Shown piece after piece: positions 9,902 to 22,300 of a stretch of 64,000 nt of DNA. The translations under genes and the position numbers were made by a program. Within the stretch, counting starts at the first letter, position 1. Each line of letters begins with the position of its first letter. This DNA is from Limnanthes douglasii subsp. nivea (lineage: Eukaryota > Streptophyta > Magnoliopsida > Brassicales > Limnanthaceae). The notes beneath the pieces were generated by a model that saw only the letters and a program-made list of their open reading frames with translations, searched no databases and had not been told where the DNA came from. The stretch lies in assembly GCA_036936605.1 (NCBI GenBank), contig JAUPFV010000002.1, positions 164,416,813 to 164,480,812 of the forward strand, in the 5' to 3' direction.

Positions 9902-12900
9902 GATTGTGTCTCCATAATTCAAGTTCCCTTACACCAAGTGAACTACCAACAAAAATGTATGTAATCTAATCATAAATGAAGGTTTTCATACTAATATGGC
10001 TATCAAGTTTATGGTAGACAAATTATGTGTTACAAAGACTAAACATCCAAGTACTTACAAGCTATAAGGCTCAATGATCAAGCTAAATTATGTATTATGG
10101 ATCAAGCTAAATTATGTAAATCAAGCACATATTTATCTTATAATGTTCTTTATAAGTACATGAGTGCTGGAAGCACCATACTATTCATCGTGCTCAATAA
10201 GTTCTTAAATTTAGGAGCTAACATGCTGGAACTACCTAATGAAGTGAGAACTGTTTTGAATGAGTATCAAGATATTTTTCCAGATGAGATATCCCCTGGT
10301 TTCCCCTTATTCGAGGAATTGAACATCAAATTTATCTTGTTCATGGTTCTGCATTACCAAACAAGCCACCCTACCATGTGAACCTGGAAGAAACTAAAGA
10401 TTTGGAGAAACAAATACGAGAATTGATGGCTAAATGATACATAAGAGAGAGCCTTATCAGATGTGTTAGACCTATTTGATTGATACCTAATAAAGATGAT
10501 AGTTGAAGAATGTGTGTTGATTTTCATGTCATTAATAATAGCATCATCAAATACTGATATCCAATTCCAAGATGGATAAAATGATGGAGGAACTTAATGG
10601 TTCCACCATCTTCTCTAAGATTTATTTAAAGAATGATTATTATCAGGTCAAGATGCGAGAAAGAGATGAATGGGAGACAACGTTCAAAACCAAACAAGGA
10701 TTGTTTGAATGTTAGTTGTGCCATTTGGGCTAACTAATGGTCTACGTACGTTTATATGCCTTATTAATTAGGTTCTAAGAGTATATATATGTATATAAGT
10801 TTGTTGTGGTAAAATCTGATGATATATTGATTTACAATAAAAAAAATTGGAAAGAGCATCTAGAGTACATTGAATTGGTATGATAAGAAGAATTTTATAC
10901 TAATATAAATAAGTGTACAATATGTGTAGATTACCTTATCTTTCTTAGATTTATCATGAGTTCTTAAGGCCTATATGTTGATTAAAAAAATCAAAGCAAT
11001 CTAAGAATGGTCAACACCAATGACGATTGGACATATGCAAAGTTTCCATGAATTATTTAGTTTCTCTAGGAGATTTGTCAAATATTTCAGCATATTAACA
11101 GCTTATCTCACTGTTTTTATCAGTAAAAACATGGATTTCAAGTGGGAAAAAACACACAGGAATTTTTTTCAAGCTCTCAAAGATAGCTTCACACAAGCAC
11201 CAATTTTGGTTCTTCATGATTTTGATAAAAAATAAAGTGAAGCGTGATGCTTCAGGTCTAGGTATTGGAGGTGTAAGAAATACGTCCCATAACATATTTT
11301 AGTGATAAATGTAGTAGAGTATCGCTCAACTATCCAACATACAATAATGAGCTCATACATTGGTAAGATCCTTGGAAACATGACAATATTACATATAGTT
11401 TAAAGACTTTGTTATCCATACAAGAGATGAGACTCTCAAGCATCTAAGAGGCCATACCAAACTCAAAAGAAGTCATGTTAAGTGCGTGGATTTCATTGAC
11501 ATATTCCCTTACATCATCAGAAACAAAAGGAAAAAAATAATATTATAACAGACGCATTATCAGAGAGACATGCATTAATCTCTAAAATGGAGGTAAATAT
11601 TTTAGGAACTGAACATTTCAAAATTTTGTGCGAAGATGACCCAAACTTTGGACATATTAACAAGGAGTGTTCTAAAGAGGCTTTTGGCTTGTTCTAAAGG
11701 GGCATTTGACTTTTTCTACAAACATGACAAGTTTTTGGTTAGAGACAAGCGTTTGTGTATTCCATAAGGTTCTATGTGCGATCTCATCTTAAACGAAGCA
11801 CGTGATGAGGTCTTAAGGGTCACTTTGGAAGATATAAAACTTTAGATGTTGCTGGTGAGCACTTATTTTGGCCTCACTTGAAGAAATATGTAAAGAACCT
11901 ATACAACCGTTGTATTATTTACTTAGAAGAAAAATATATCTCGTATCCTCATTATCTTTATCTATTATTTCTAATTCCTACTACATAATGATTGGGTGTA
12001 TTTATGGATCTCGTGTTGGGACTCCCAAAAAACAAACATAATAACTCCATCTTTGTTGTGGTACACATATTCTCGAATATGACACATTTTATACCATGCA
12101 CTAAGGTAAATGGTGCTTCTCAAACAGTAGAATTATTCTTCAAAAAAGTAGTATGCTTACATATAATGCCAATGACTATTATATGAGATCAAGACACCAA
12201 ATTCCTTAGCCACTTTTGGAAAGTACTTTGGAAGAAAATGATGACTAAACTTATTTTTCAACAACTTATCATCCCCAAATAGATGACCAAACTAAAATGG
12301 TAAATCGTATAGTATCTACTTTACATAGAGGTGTTGTGGGTACAAATTTGATAATTGCTTGAGATTTTTACCATTCATTGATTTTTCTTATCACCATGAT
12401 ACCCACTGTACTACTAAACTATACTTTTTTGAGGTTGTGTATGAAATTTAAGCTTTTGACGCCATTAGACTTACTTTACTACCACCATCATAGTATTTAA
12501 GCAAAGATGGAATGAACAAGGGTTAAAAAAATACACCATAAGGTTAAAGAGTACCTAGCAACGAAAATGGGTCAATATAAGTCTCAAAGAGATAAAAACA
12601 CAGCAAGTTTTGCTTTGAACTGGGACAATGTTAATGCCTAAAAATTAGAGTTTTCAGAAGATATGGACATTTATATAAGTTTCAATGTTTCTGATTTTTC
12701 TCCATTTGAAAAAATTGACCCAATTTTGAAGACAAAACCATCTCAATAGGGAAGGAATGATGAAGACATCCAAACATATCCGATGAAAGACAAACATGAG
12801 ATCGTCAAAGTACCAACTATTGGTGTTGGTCCTATAACACACTCAAGAGTAAGAGAACATGTTGGAGAGTTCAACAAGGATGTTGAGAGCCTTATAAGCC

Positions 12901-12969
12901 AAATAGAGCATGAGCCAGCTTACAGTTTAGCTACCACTTAAGAAATGCATTTCATTGGAGCAAAAAAAT
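9902..12969 (+). pseudogene. Ty3 pol remnant, internal region C (PR, RT, RH, IN; no gag)
   Basis: Gag is absent. Protease-like residues start near 9950 (GFHTNMAIKFMVDKL). The segment between protease and RT is open at 10097-10381 (ELPNEVRTVLNEYQDIFPDEI, matching the [15 protein letters not shown] stretch of G2). RT pieces run to about 10980, with many stops and the YFDD core degraded. RT-RNase H linker and RNase H fragments follow (SFHELFSFSRRFVKYFS; KRDASGLGIGGV). Integrase runs from about 11770 to 12440 (MDLVLGLPKNKHNNSIFVVV; DQDTKFLSHFWKVLWKK). The pol tail ends near 12900 (IVKVPTIGVGPITHS). It is dead throughout. Confidence 0.65.
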
Positions 12970-13583
12970 AATTTTTTTTTGTTTCACTTCACAACAACAA
13001 TAGTTCAAGATGATATTTTTAAGTGGTAAATGCCAAAAATCTACTATAAGTCATTTTAACAATATCAACCTATTTTGTGAAGGCTCAGATGAGGAGATAT
13101 TCTAGAAGACATCAAAGTGACAAAATTTGAAAGTCAAGGAAAGTTACTACTTCTTAAGTTTTAAATTCATTTAATTTTGTTTTCAGAGAGTTAAAAAAAA
13201 TTATGTCTTATTTATTATTCAAGACTTACTTTTTAAGTCTTTAAACTCCTTTAATTCTCTTTTAAGAGAGTCAAAGAGAATTATTTTGTTTTTTTATCAC
13301 TCGTATTTCTTTGTATGAAGATAAATAAATTCCTAAATTATTTATATTGAATTAAATAATAAAAATATATAAAAAAGTATTTTTAGTTTCAAACATTTGT
13401 CCGTGACAAATCTGTCTCTAAATTATTCTTGCAAGAAGCAAGTTTAGTTCTGCTTATCAAAGGTTTTATCATCCTCTTTGTGATGTAACTCGATCCATCA
13501 TATAATTTTCATATCGTTCTCCTTTAATTTCATGTGTGAGTTTTCTATGAACAACAACGAAGCAAAATTGCTTTTATGCCTAT
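12970..13583 (+). repeat. LTR4, right end of array 1
   Basis: It aligns with LTR3 through GATGATATTTTTAAG near 13010, the CTCTTTTAAGAGAGTCAAAG block near 13258 and the GCTTTTATGCCTATA end. The 614-bp length implies internal deletions. Minisatellite DNA begins immediately to its right, so this is the array's right boundary. Confidence 0.55.
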
Positions 13584-14265
13584 ATTAAGCTTTAATGTTT
13601 CCGCTTATTAATAATAAAAAAATTCAGTTAAGGTAGGTTAAGATTTTGTTCAATTTTTCATAAAATATTTATTATGTTTGAACTGATTTTAGTTATGGGG
13701 GATTAGTTTTTGTAAATTTTTTAGTTAGGATATATAAGATTTTATAAGATTCTAAGTAAGACATGTAAGTATTTGTAAGACTTTAAGTGAGTTGGGTTAG
13801 AATTTATAAGATTTTAAGTAAGACATTAGATTTTTTAATAATATTTTGATTCTTTTTTAACATAGACAAAACATATTCTTTTATGAGAGCAAATTCTTCT
13901 ATGTGAATAAATTTGTTCATTTTTTTTATCAAATATTATTTTGTTTGCACATGATTTTAGTAAGGTTTTGTTAAGATTTTAAGTAAGATAAGTTTGAGTA
14001 AAGTATGTTAAAGATTTTGATTCCTTCTTAATTTACAAAGCAAATTTGAATATTTTATTCCATAAAAAAATTGTTCGATTATTTATGAAATGTTCTTAAC
14101 CTTATTTTAGTTAAGGGATGTTAAATTTTGTGAAAATTATAGTTAAAGTGTTAGATTTTATAATATTTAGTTAAGACATGTTAAATTTTGTGAAAATTAT
14201 AGTTAAAGCGTTAGATTTTATAATATTTTAGTTAAGGCATGTTGGATGTTAGATTTTACTTAAAG
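13584..14265. repeat. Diverged minisatellite, first block
   Basis: Degenerate repeats follow the pattern GTTAGATTTTATAAGATTTTAGTTAAGRCAT. The units at 14101-14160 and 14161-14220 are near-identical 60-bp copies in exact register. The same pattern resumes at 15169, 16456 and about 17600. I see no gene. Confidence 0.65.
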
Positions 14266-14274
14266 ATTTTGATT

Positions 14275-15159
14275 GGGTGAAGCTATTTCCTCCATAAGAT
14301 TTATTATTTACTCAATTTCAACTTTAGAAAAAAATACTAAACACTTGCTTTTACTTTTTTGCCCTTAATTTATTTTCTAATTTATATTTTGATGCCACTA
14401 TGCACTATCCAACCCTTATTCGAACAAACACATCATTAAGTCAAATTACATCCAACATATACCATTTGACTTTTAAAATTAAACCTTAATAAACAAAAAA
14501 CTCAAATTTCTTAAAAATTAATCATAGAAAAATAGAAAAGGAAAACACTCAAACCAAAGATTCAACACTTCACAACATCATCCAATCAACTAATAAGATA
14601 ACTTAATCTTGTAAAAATGGAAACAAACAAAAATAAGAAAGTTAGAATAAAAAACAAGTTAAAGTTGTTTTTTTTTAAATAAACAAATCAAAAACAGATT
14701 TCCAAAGTTTTATAAAATTAATTCAATACTAGAAAAACCAGAAATCGTTTTGTGGAATTCAATATACATGAAATGTTATTTTAAAAAATCCATTGCAAGA
14801 GATTTCCGGGAATTGTAAATTCGCTATGCAGAGTACACTTGACTTCCTAAAACTCTTCCTGAAATTCGTTTGGTGGCTATGTTTTTTTTCGGTTTAAAAA
14901 CTGATGGCTATGTATTTATATTGATAGGATTATAGTTTATGGGTAGAAGTAAATATGGTGTCTAGAAGGTTGCTGGAAACAAATTAAGGTAGATATGGTG
15001 TTTCGGTGATTGTTTGAGAAAAAGGTAAATATGATTTTTTGGAATAAAATTTTAAAAAAGGGTAAATTAATAATTTTCTCTATGGATAAAATAACAAAGT
15101 GGAGTCTTTTCTGAAATATGGGGGAAATAAAATATGTTATGGAGGAAATAGTTTCACCC
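14275..15159. mobile_element. MULE-type MITE, 885 bp
   Basis: Terminal inverted repeats begin GGGTGAARCTATTTCCTCC (14275 on the left; right end 15159 on the opposite strand) with one mismatch in the first 23 bases. It is flanked by a perfect 9-bp target duplication ATTTTGATT (14266-14274 and 15160-15168), the size typical of Mutator-like elements. No transposase is inside, and a 74-codon minus-strand open frame at the right end is only TIR sequence. It is nested in the minisatellite. Confidence 0.8.
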
Positions 15160-15168
15160 ATTTTGATT

Positions 15169-15888
15169 CATTCTTGACGTATAAAACAAATTTTAATTTT
15201 TTCTTCAATTAGAAAAACATTGTTCAATTCTTTATGAAATATTATTCTTTTAAAACTTATTTTAGTTAAGGCATGTTAGATTTTATCAAGATTGTAGTTA
15301 AATCATTAGATTTTGTGAAAAATATAGTTAAGCGTTAGATTTTATAAAAATTTAGTTAGACATATTGGATGTTAAGTAAGGCAGGTTAGATTTTTTAAAT
15401 TGTTTTTAGTTTTAGACAAAATATTTTCTTCTATCATAAATTTGTTTAATTTTTTATGAAAGATTATTGTGTTTAAATATGATATTAGCTAAAACATGTT
15501 GGATTTTATGAAAAGTTTAGTTAATGCATGTAAGATTTTCTCAAAATTTTAAGTTAGACCATTTTACTAAGATTTTAAGCAAACCAATTTGTATTTTATA
15601 AGATTTTAGTTAATGTTAATGATGTTATTTTTTCATAGATTTTGATTTTCTTTTGCTTTTAGTTCATACATGTTATATTTTGTGAATTTTTTAGTATAGA
15701 CATGTTAAGGTAGGTTAGATTTTATAAAATTTTAGTTAAGACCATCTAGATTTTGTTAAGATTTTGGACAAAGACATGTTAGATTTTAGGTAATGCATGT
15801 AAGATTATTTTGTAAAGATTTTGATTCCTAGACAAATTGTTTTCTTCTATCATAATAAATATGTTCAATTTTTTTATCAAATATTATT
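15169..15888. repeat. Diverged minisatellite, second block
   Basis: The GTTAGATTTT...AGTTAAG pattern continues right of the MITE and is interrupted by the solo LTR at 15889. No coding sequence is seen. Confidence 0.6.
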
Positions 15889-16450
15889 TGTTATATATTA
15901 TTCAAAATCGCATCAAATAATATATAACAAATCGCAGAATTTTAAACAGAAACCCTATTGTGAATTCACCTTTTGTGGATTCACCTAATGAATAAACAGA
16001 AAACCAAGAACACTTACGGGTTTTCTTTAGCAATTCTGCCTTGAGAAACCTGCACAACGAGTTAGTAGGAAATATTTCCAGACACTAAAGGAAGCCACCG
16101 TCTGTTATTATGGTTTATGATGATGCAATTCCTAAACCTAACTCCTTACTTGTATATTCTTTATAATGTAAAGCTTTATTACTTCCTTGTGTCTAAGGAC
16201 CATAGCTCGATAAATTGATAATTCAATTTATATCTCCGATTTATTAATTCAGGCTTAAGTGTTGAGATTTGAGCCATCTTCAATCGGGTTACCACACTTG
16301 AGCCCATAACGCATTTTCCCCATAGGTCGAATTTAGTTAATTAAATAATTAACTCGATCACTTTTTTTTGGACTTCCTTAAGACAATAACCGAATATGTT
16401 TATTTAGCATTCGCTCCAAATTATTGTTGGTCCACCAATATATTCCAACA
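15889..16450. mobile_element. Solo LTR (562 bp)
   Basis: It starts TGTTATATATTATTC, ends ATATTCCAACA, and is flanked by the 5-bp duplication TTATT (15884-15888 and 16451-16455). Minisatellite sequence continues on both sides, so the unit is a clean insertion. No internal region, primer site or protein is present, hence a solo LTR left by LTR-LTR recombination, probably of a copia-type element. The first 40 bases hold a small inverted repeat (TGTTATATATTATT / AATAATATATAACA). Confidence 0.7.
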
Positions 16451-16489
16451 TTATTTTGTTTGAATTTGATTTTAGCTAAACCATGTTAG

Positions 16490-16655
16490 ATTTTGGGTAT
16501 TACACCCAACAGTACCTAAAACCAAACTTTATTGTCACCTAACACCCCAACTATCAATAGTAACTACATAGTATCCAAACATAAAACTTAACTCTCATCC
16601 AATATCTAACATTTTTCATAGTATCTCAAATACACATGCTTCATCACATGCCACA

Positions 16656-16692
<37 letters not shown>

Positions 16693-17600
16693 TTTTAAAG
16701 TTTGTATCTTTCAAACCATAGCGCGGTAAAAAAATCTGAAAGTAATATCAAATTTATTTTTTTAAGACGAATAAAACTAGATCTATGAATGATTTTTTAC
16801 TTTATTTTTTCACCAGACCTAGTTAGGTTGGTCTCGCACTAAGTCTATCTAGTCTTGTATCTCGTGTTTAGGTATGTTTTGGTCTCGCATGATGTAATGG
16901 AGAGATGCGATACAAAGCACAATGTATTAGAGAGATGTGAGACTAGGGTTAAAATTGTTTTTTACCTAAGTGCGAGGTGTGAGACCAAGCTTGTACGAAA
17001 TGCGAGATAAGAGATGAGAAATGTGAAACCATAGTTAATTTCAATTTTGTTTTCCCTAAGTTCGAGATTAGGGTTTAAATTTATTTTTTGCCTAAGTGTG
17101 AGGTACGAGACTAGACATAAAGAAAATACGAGATGCGAGTCCAAGGTTAATTTGTTATACCTTAAGTGCGATACCATGGTTAAAATTAAGTGTGAGACCA
17201 GGGCAAAACCAAGTATGAGAGAGAGAGACTAGGCAAAATGAAGTGCGAGATGCGAGACTAGGGTTAAACCAAAGTATAAGATGCGAGACTCGGTAAACGT
17301 AGTACAACAATACCATAACTGGGTACGACAAAAAAAAATTCAAAAAATATCATTCATGGTTCTACTTTTGTTTATGTTAAAACAAAGCTGATGATACTTC
17401 TATATTTTTTCCGAGCTATGGTCTAAAAGTTACAATTTTTTTAAGAAAAAAAAAGGTATGAAAGAGAAAGTTTGGTTCAAAGAAGAACCAAAAGGTTACT
17501 GCTTATTTTTCCCTTTGGTTGAGTTTTCTTTGGTATTGTCTCATAATAGGAAAGTTGGTTGGATATCTTGGATAACTCACCCTAGAATTCATGAAAATTT
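16490..17600. other. Insertion-like block in the minisatellite, with CT and GCGAGA repeats
   Basis: The minisatellite pattern stops near 16490 and returns near 17600. Between them lie a (CT)n run (16661-16688) and, at about 16840-17300, loosely repeated words of the type AAGTGCGAGATGCGAGACTAGGGTTAAA. Open frames here on both strands are repeat translations. I found no convincing terminal repeat pair or target duplication. Confidence 0.4.
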
Positions 17601-17720
17601 TAGTCAAGAAAAGTTAGAATTTGTTATTATTTTAAGTAAGAGAATTTTGTTAAGATTTTAAGTAAAACATGTTAGATTTTAGCTAAGACATGCTAGATTT
17701 TTCTTACATATTTTGATTTT
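17600..17720. repeat. Diverged minisatellite, last block
   Basis: The words AAGTAAAACATGTTAGATTTTAG and GACATGCTAGATTTTTC show the array continuing to the edge of the MULE flank. Confidence 0.5.
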
Positions 17721-17922
17721 TTCTCAAAGTAGAAAGATTATTTTGTTGGCTAAATTTCTTCGAAGTTCTATTAAGTATTATTATTTGAATCTTATTTGTT
17801 ATTATGCATGTAACAGAGCGAGTATAAGTGGTGTCCTTCAACTCTCTATTATCAAAATTACTTGGAATTACGATAGAAAGAATAAATTCTATAAGACAAG
17901 CCACAAGTAACCTGCATTAAAC

Positions 17923-18188
17923 GGCTTTGAACAGAGAATCGTCCCTCGACTATCGCGTTTGGTGGCAGATAGTCCATGGACTTTCAACTGTCCGTTAACA
18001 GTCCCTAGATTATCGCGTTTGATGGCAGATAGTCCCTGGACTTTCAAATGTCCGTTGACAGTCCCTAGACTATCGCGTTTGGATAAAGATAGTCCAGTTG
18101 GATCCTCTGATCCACTAGAGGCGGCCACCTGTCACCATACTCCCCAGTTTTTTGTGTCACCAGTAGTCCCGTGACTTTAGATCAAACC
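17923..18188. repeat. Left TIR of MULE-1, with 60-bp internal tandem units
   Basis: Bases 17941-18000 and 18001-18060 are two near-identical 60-bp units (GTCCCTAGACTATCGCGTTT...). A third partial unit from 18061 leads into GGATCCTCTGATCCACTAGAGGC and CACCTGTCACCATACT. Short open frames on both strands here are only repeat translations. Confidence 0.85.
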
Positions 18189-19358
18189 AAAAACTTAGTC
18201 CGCGACATTAAATGACCCACCTATTGTTATAATTTCCAACTTGCCATTAATAATTTAGTATGTTTATCCAAGTGACATTATATAGCCTACATGGAATATT
18301 TTTCACCACAGTCTTTTGTAACATTATCAAGCAGTCGCGTTACATTACATCTTAATTAATTTAATTTAATTTAATAAAATACTTAAACAAAATCTAAACC
18401 CTAGATTGTCTTTCTCCCTGAACCGACTAACTACCCTTTTCGAATTCCAATCCCTAGACTTTCTCCTCTTCCCTCTCCCTTGTTATAAATCGAAACCCCA
18501 AATCAAATCCTAATCTAAACCATAATCTATACCCAAATCTATCGGGTCCTAAATCTATACCCAAATCGAAACAGAAACCTAAATCATCTTCCTTAATCAC
18601 AATCTACACTCCCTGTTGGTAGCCCTAATTTTTGGCAACAGTAAACGCGATTCAACAATGAAGAAGGGTTCAAGAAGGAAACAGAAGAAGGTCAAAATCG
18701 AATTGGATTTCTCTGAATAATATATAGGTATTTAGTTTGTTTCCATATATGTCTGATTGATTTATCGTTTTAGTTTTTAAAATTAGAATGCATCGAGTTT
18801 TATTGCTTCACTGTGTTTCCATGATAAATGTATTATGTGTTACATTTCGATATTGTATTCTGATTGATGGTTATAGTGTTGTATTTCAGTATTGTAGTCT
18901 GTGTTTCCATGATAAAGTTTTGATTTTGCTTTTGATTGATGTTTAATCAGTATAGTAGGGACTGATATTGATTAGTTTGTTGTCTGCTTTTTGCTGCATT
19001 AGGTTGCTTCTGATTTTGCTGTTTGCTTATTGTAATTAGGTTGCTTCTGGTTTTTCCTTTACTTTTGTGTTTCCTTATTTGCTTTTGATTTTTTTACTCT
19101 TTTTTTTGCATTGGACTTGACAAATGGTTGTTGTTTGTTTTTGCAGCATTAGAGATGTTTCTTGCTGCATTAGATATCAGTAGGGTATAGATTTATGAGC
19201 AACTTAAGTTGTGGATATTTGTGATAGTTGGAGTGAGTGTTGCTGTTTGAGTGTTGTTGTTGCGGTCATCTAGTTAATTGTTGTTGTTTGAGTGTTCTTG
19301 TTTGAATGTTTTTGTTTGAGTGTTCTTGTTGCAGTCACAGTCATTTGTTAATTATTGA
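18189..19358. other. MULE-1 5' region: promoter, leader and intron-like DNA
   Basis: No long frame is open. A pyrimidine-rich stretch (about 18400-18620) precedes a short ATG frame at 18658 (MKKGSRRKQKKVKIELDFSE), which ends after 20 codons. Downstream DNA to 19350 is T-rich with TTTTTGCAG-type acceptor sequences, as in a long first intron. This is inferred, not proven. Confidence 0.35.
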
Positions 19359-22300
19359 GTGACTGTTGCACGTGCCAATCGTGAATTATTCACCATGGTA
19401 GTACGTCACGCTGGTAAATTCTACAAGAAAAACGGCATCGTAACATACAAGGGTGGGAAGGAGACATTAGTTGATAATGTGAACCCCGACAAGATCTCAT
19501 TAATCTACCTAAGCGAGCACATTTACATGACATACTCGCCTAAACAGAAGTTTGGCGTGTTGGATTTCGCCTACCAATTGCTGTTACGCAAGGATGATAA
19601 GGGTTTGGTAAATGTCTCTAGTGATGCAGATACATTGGAGATGTGCAAGCTGGTAGACAAGCACAAGTTCTTAAAGCTTTATATAGAAGCTGTTCTACCA
19701 CTGGAAATAATTTCTCCTTAAAAAAGAATAAAAATTAAAACTCCACCGGTGGTTGAACTTTCAGAATCAAGTTCAGATTCAAAAAAAGAGAAAGAGAGTG
19801 AGAGTAGTGAGGAAAACCTTTGAGATAGGGATGCAGCTGAATTTGTTAAAGCTATGGCTGGTGAAGAACGAAGGGTTGGAGAACAGACGGTCGAAGAAGA
19901 AGCTGATCAAAGGGCTGGTGTGGAAGAGGAAACAGTTGGTGACAAGGCTAGAGTGGAAGAAGAAACCGTGAGTGATGGTGATTGTAGGGTAGAACAAAAT
20001 GGTGAAAGGGCCGGTGTAGAGGCTGAAACAGTTGAAGAAAGGACCAATGTGTAGACATATTTGGTTGATTGTAGGGGTGAACAAGATTTTTGTGATGTTG
20101 GAGTAGAAGAAGAAACAATGGGTGATGGTGATGGTGAAAAAGATGCTGAGCAAAGGGTTGAACAATAGGAAGACTCAGTTGGTAATGCTTGTGAGGATGA
20201 AGAAGAAACTGTTAGGGGTGGAGAAGAAGCTGGTAGGGGTGAAGAAGAAGCTGGTGATGCTACTGAGCCCACTGAACAGAGGGTTGACAAGGACGCTGGT
20301 GATGGTGGGGTAGAAGAAAACATAGATCAAACTCCCGTTGAAAAGTCTTCGAATTAGACTACTTTCATAGAGGAGTTAGGGCCCGATGTACGCTGGTGGG
20401 ATGGAGTTGAGGTTGAATCAACTTCCCAAGAGAAAAATGTTGGTGAAGCAGCAGTGGCAGAGGCGTGATGAGGCTGGAGAGCAGATGTCAGCCCCACCTT
20501 GTCAACAACACCAGTCTGTCCCACCTAAACAACAAGGGGATGCAGAGGATATCGAGACAGACTATGCGGCATCGGATGCGCTGAATACACCGGAAAACTC
20601 CGATTTAGAGCTCGACGATGGCGTGGAGATGTGGTGTAATTTTACAGAGTTCAATCCATCTGTACCCTTGGGCAGTGTAGAGCTACAAGTAGGGCATGAA
20701 TTCACGACTGCAGCTGAGCTTAAGGAGGCTATAAAAAACCATAGGATTAAGCAGCGGAGGTACGTTGTTATGAATAAAAATGATAAAGAAAGAATCTCCT
20801 TTGTGTATTCAGTAGATGGCTGCCATTGGAAAGCATACTACTCCACAATGCGATGCAGTAACAGGTGGGTGTTGAAGACGTTGGTTGACAATACATGTCC
20901 TCCAACAAATGAAAACAAGAATGCTACGAACATCTGGATAACTAAGTACTATCTGCCACAATGGGAGGCAGATATCAACTGGTCAAGTACGTCGTTAGAA
21001 GCCTCCTTAAGCAGAGAGTTTCTTGTTAGCATTAACAGGCAGAAGAGGTATAGGGCTAAGTCTACTGCTCATGAGATGATATTGGGGAATTATAAGCAGC
21101 AATTCGCGAGGTTGTTGGACTACATCGAAGTGATTATCAGGACTAATCCAGGTTCCACTTGCATTATTAACCAAGCGAACAATATCTTCGAGTGTTTCTA
21201 CATGTGTTTGGGTGCTGTTAAGAGGGGATTCAAAGCAGGGTGTAGGCCTGTTATTGTCTTGGATGGGTTCTTTTTGAAGGGAGCTTTTGGAGGCCAACTT
21301 TTGGTGGCTGTTGGTGTTGACGCTAACGATCAAATGTACCCTGGTGCGTAGGCTATTGTGGAGAGAAAAAATAGATCAAGTTGGGGTTGGTTTCCACATT
21401 TGCTAAAGGAGGACCTTGACATCCAAAACCAGGGAGTGTGGTTGTTTGTGAGTGACAAATAGAAAGTGTTGGCCCCTGCATTGTTGGAAGATTTTCCAAA
21501 CTCAGAACATCCCTTTTGCTGTAGGCATTTGTATGCCAACTAAAAAACACACACCCTGGTCGTCTAGAGAAAATGATATTCTGGACAACAACTAGAGCCA
21601 GATACCCTGGGGAGTTTGATGCACATATGGCAGAGATGCAAAGGGTTAATATTGACGCTTTTAAATGGTTAGAAGATAAACCACCAAGCCAATGGTCTAG
21701 AGCCCACTACAAAGACGACACGTGGTGCAATATTCAGACCTCCAATCTGCGGAGACTTTCAATATGGTTATTCTATACCTAAGGGAGAAATCTATCATAA
21801 TGTTAATGGATGGTATCAGAACACAAACAATGAAAAGACTAGCGAAGCTTAAAACGAAAAGTGCTACCTCGAAGGGTGAAGTATTCCCAATTATATTAAA
21901 AAAGCTGGAGTTGAGTATAGAGGCAGCTGGGAGGTGCTGGATTGAAGAATCGGGAGGTCCACAATATGAAATCAAATCAGGGGGAGTGAAACTTGTTGTA
22001 GACATTTCTCGAAAGACATGTGCGTGTAGGAGTTGGAAACTGAGTGGTATACCTTGCGCTCGTGCTGTTGCGGGTATATGGGCTAACAATAAAAGACCCA
22101 TGGACTTCATTCCTTCTTGTTACCGCATTGAAACAAACAGAGCCATCTACGGACATACTATCAACCCTATTAATGGGCAGTTGTTGTGGAAGAAATCTGC
22201 CTGTCCTTCCTGTCAGCCACCACCTATGGAAGTCAAGGGGGGAAATGGTAATAAAAAGAAAGAGAGACAGAAGCGAGCTTGAACCACCGGTTGGAGAAAG

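Noticed and set aside
17889..18174. Overlapping 71- and 79-codon frames on both strands with internal repeats
   Set aside because: They fall in the MULE-1 left TIR and reflect its 60-bp units.
19779..20323. Long minus-strand frames of 128 and 138 codons rich in Ser/Pro or Phe
   Set aside because: Antisense to the acidic Glu-rich linker of the MULE-1 transposase; composition mirrors the opposite strand.
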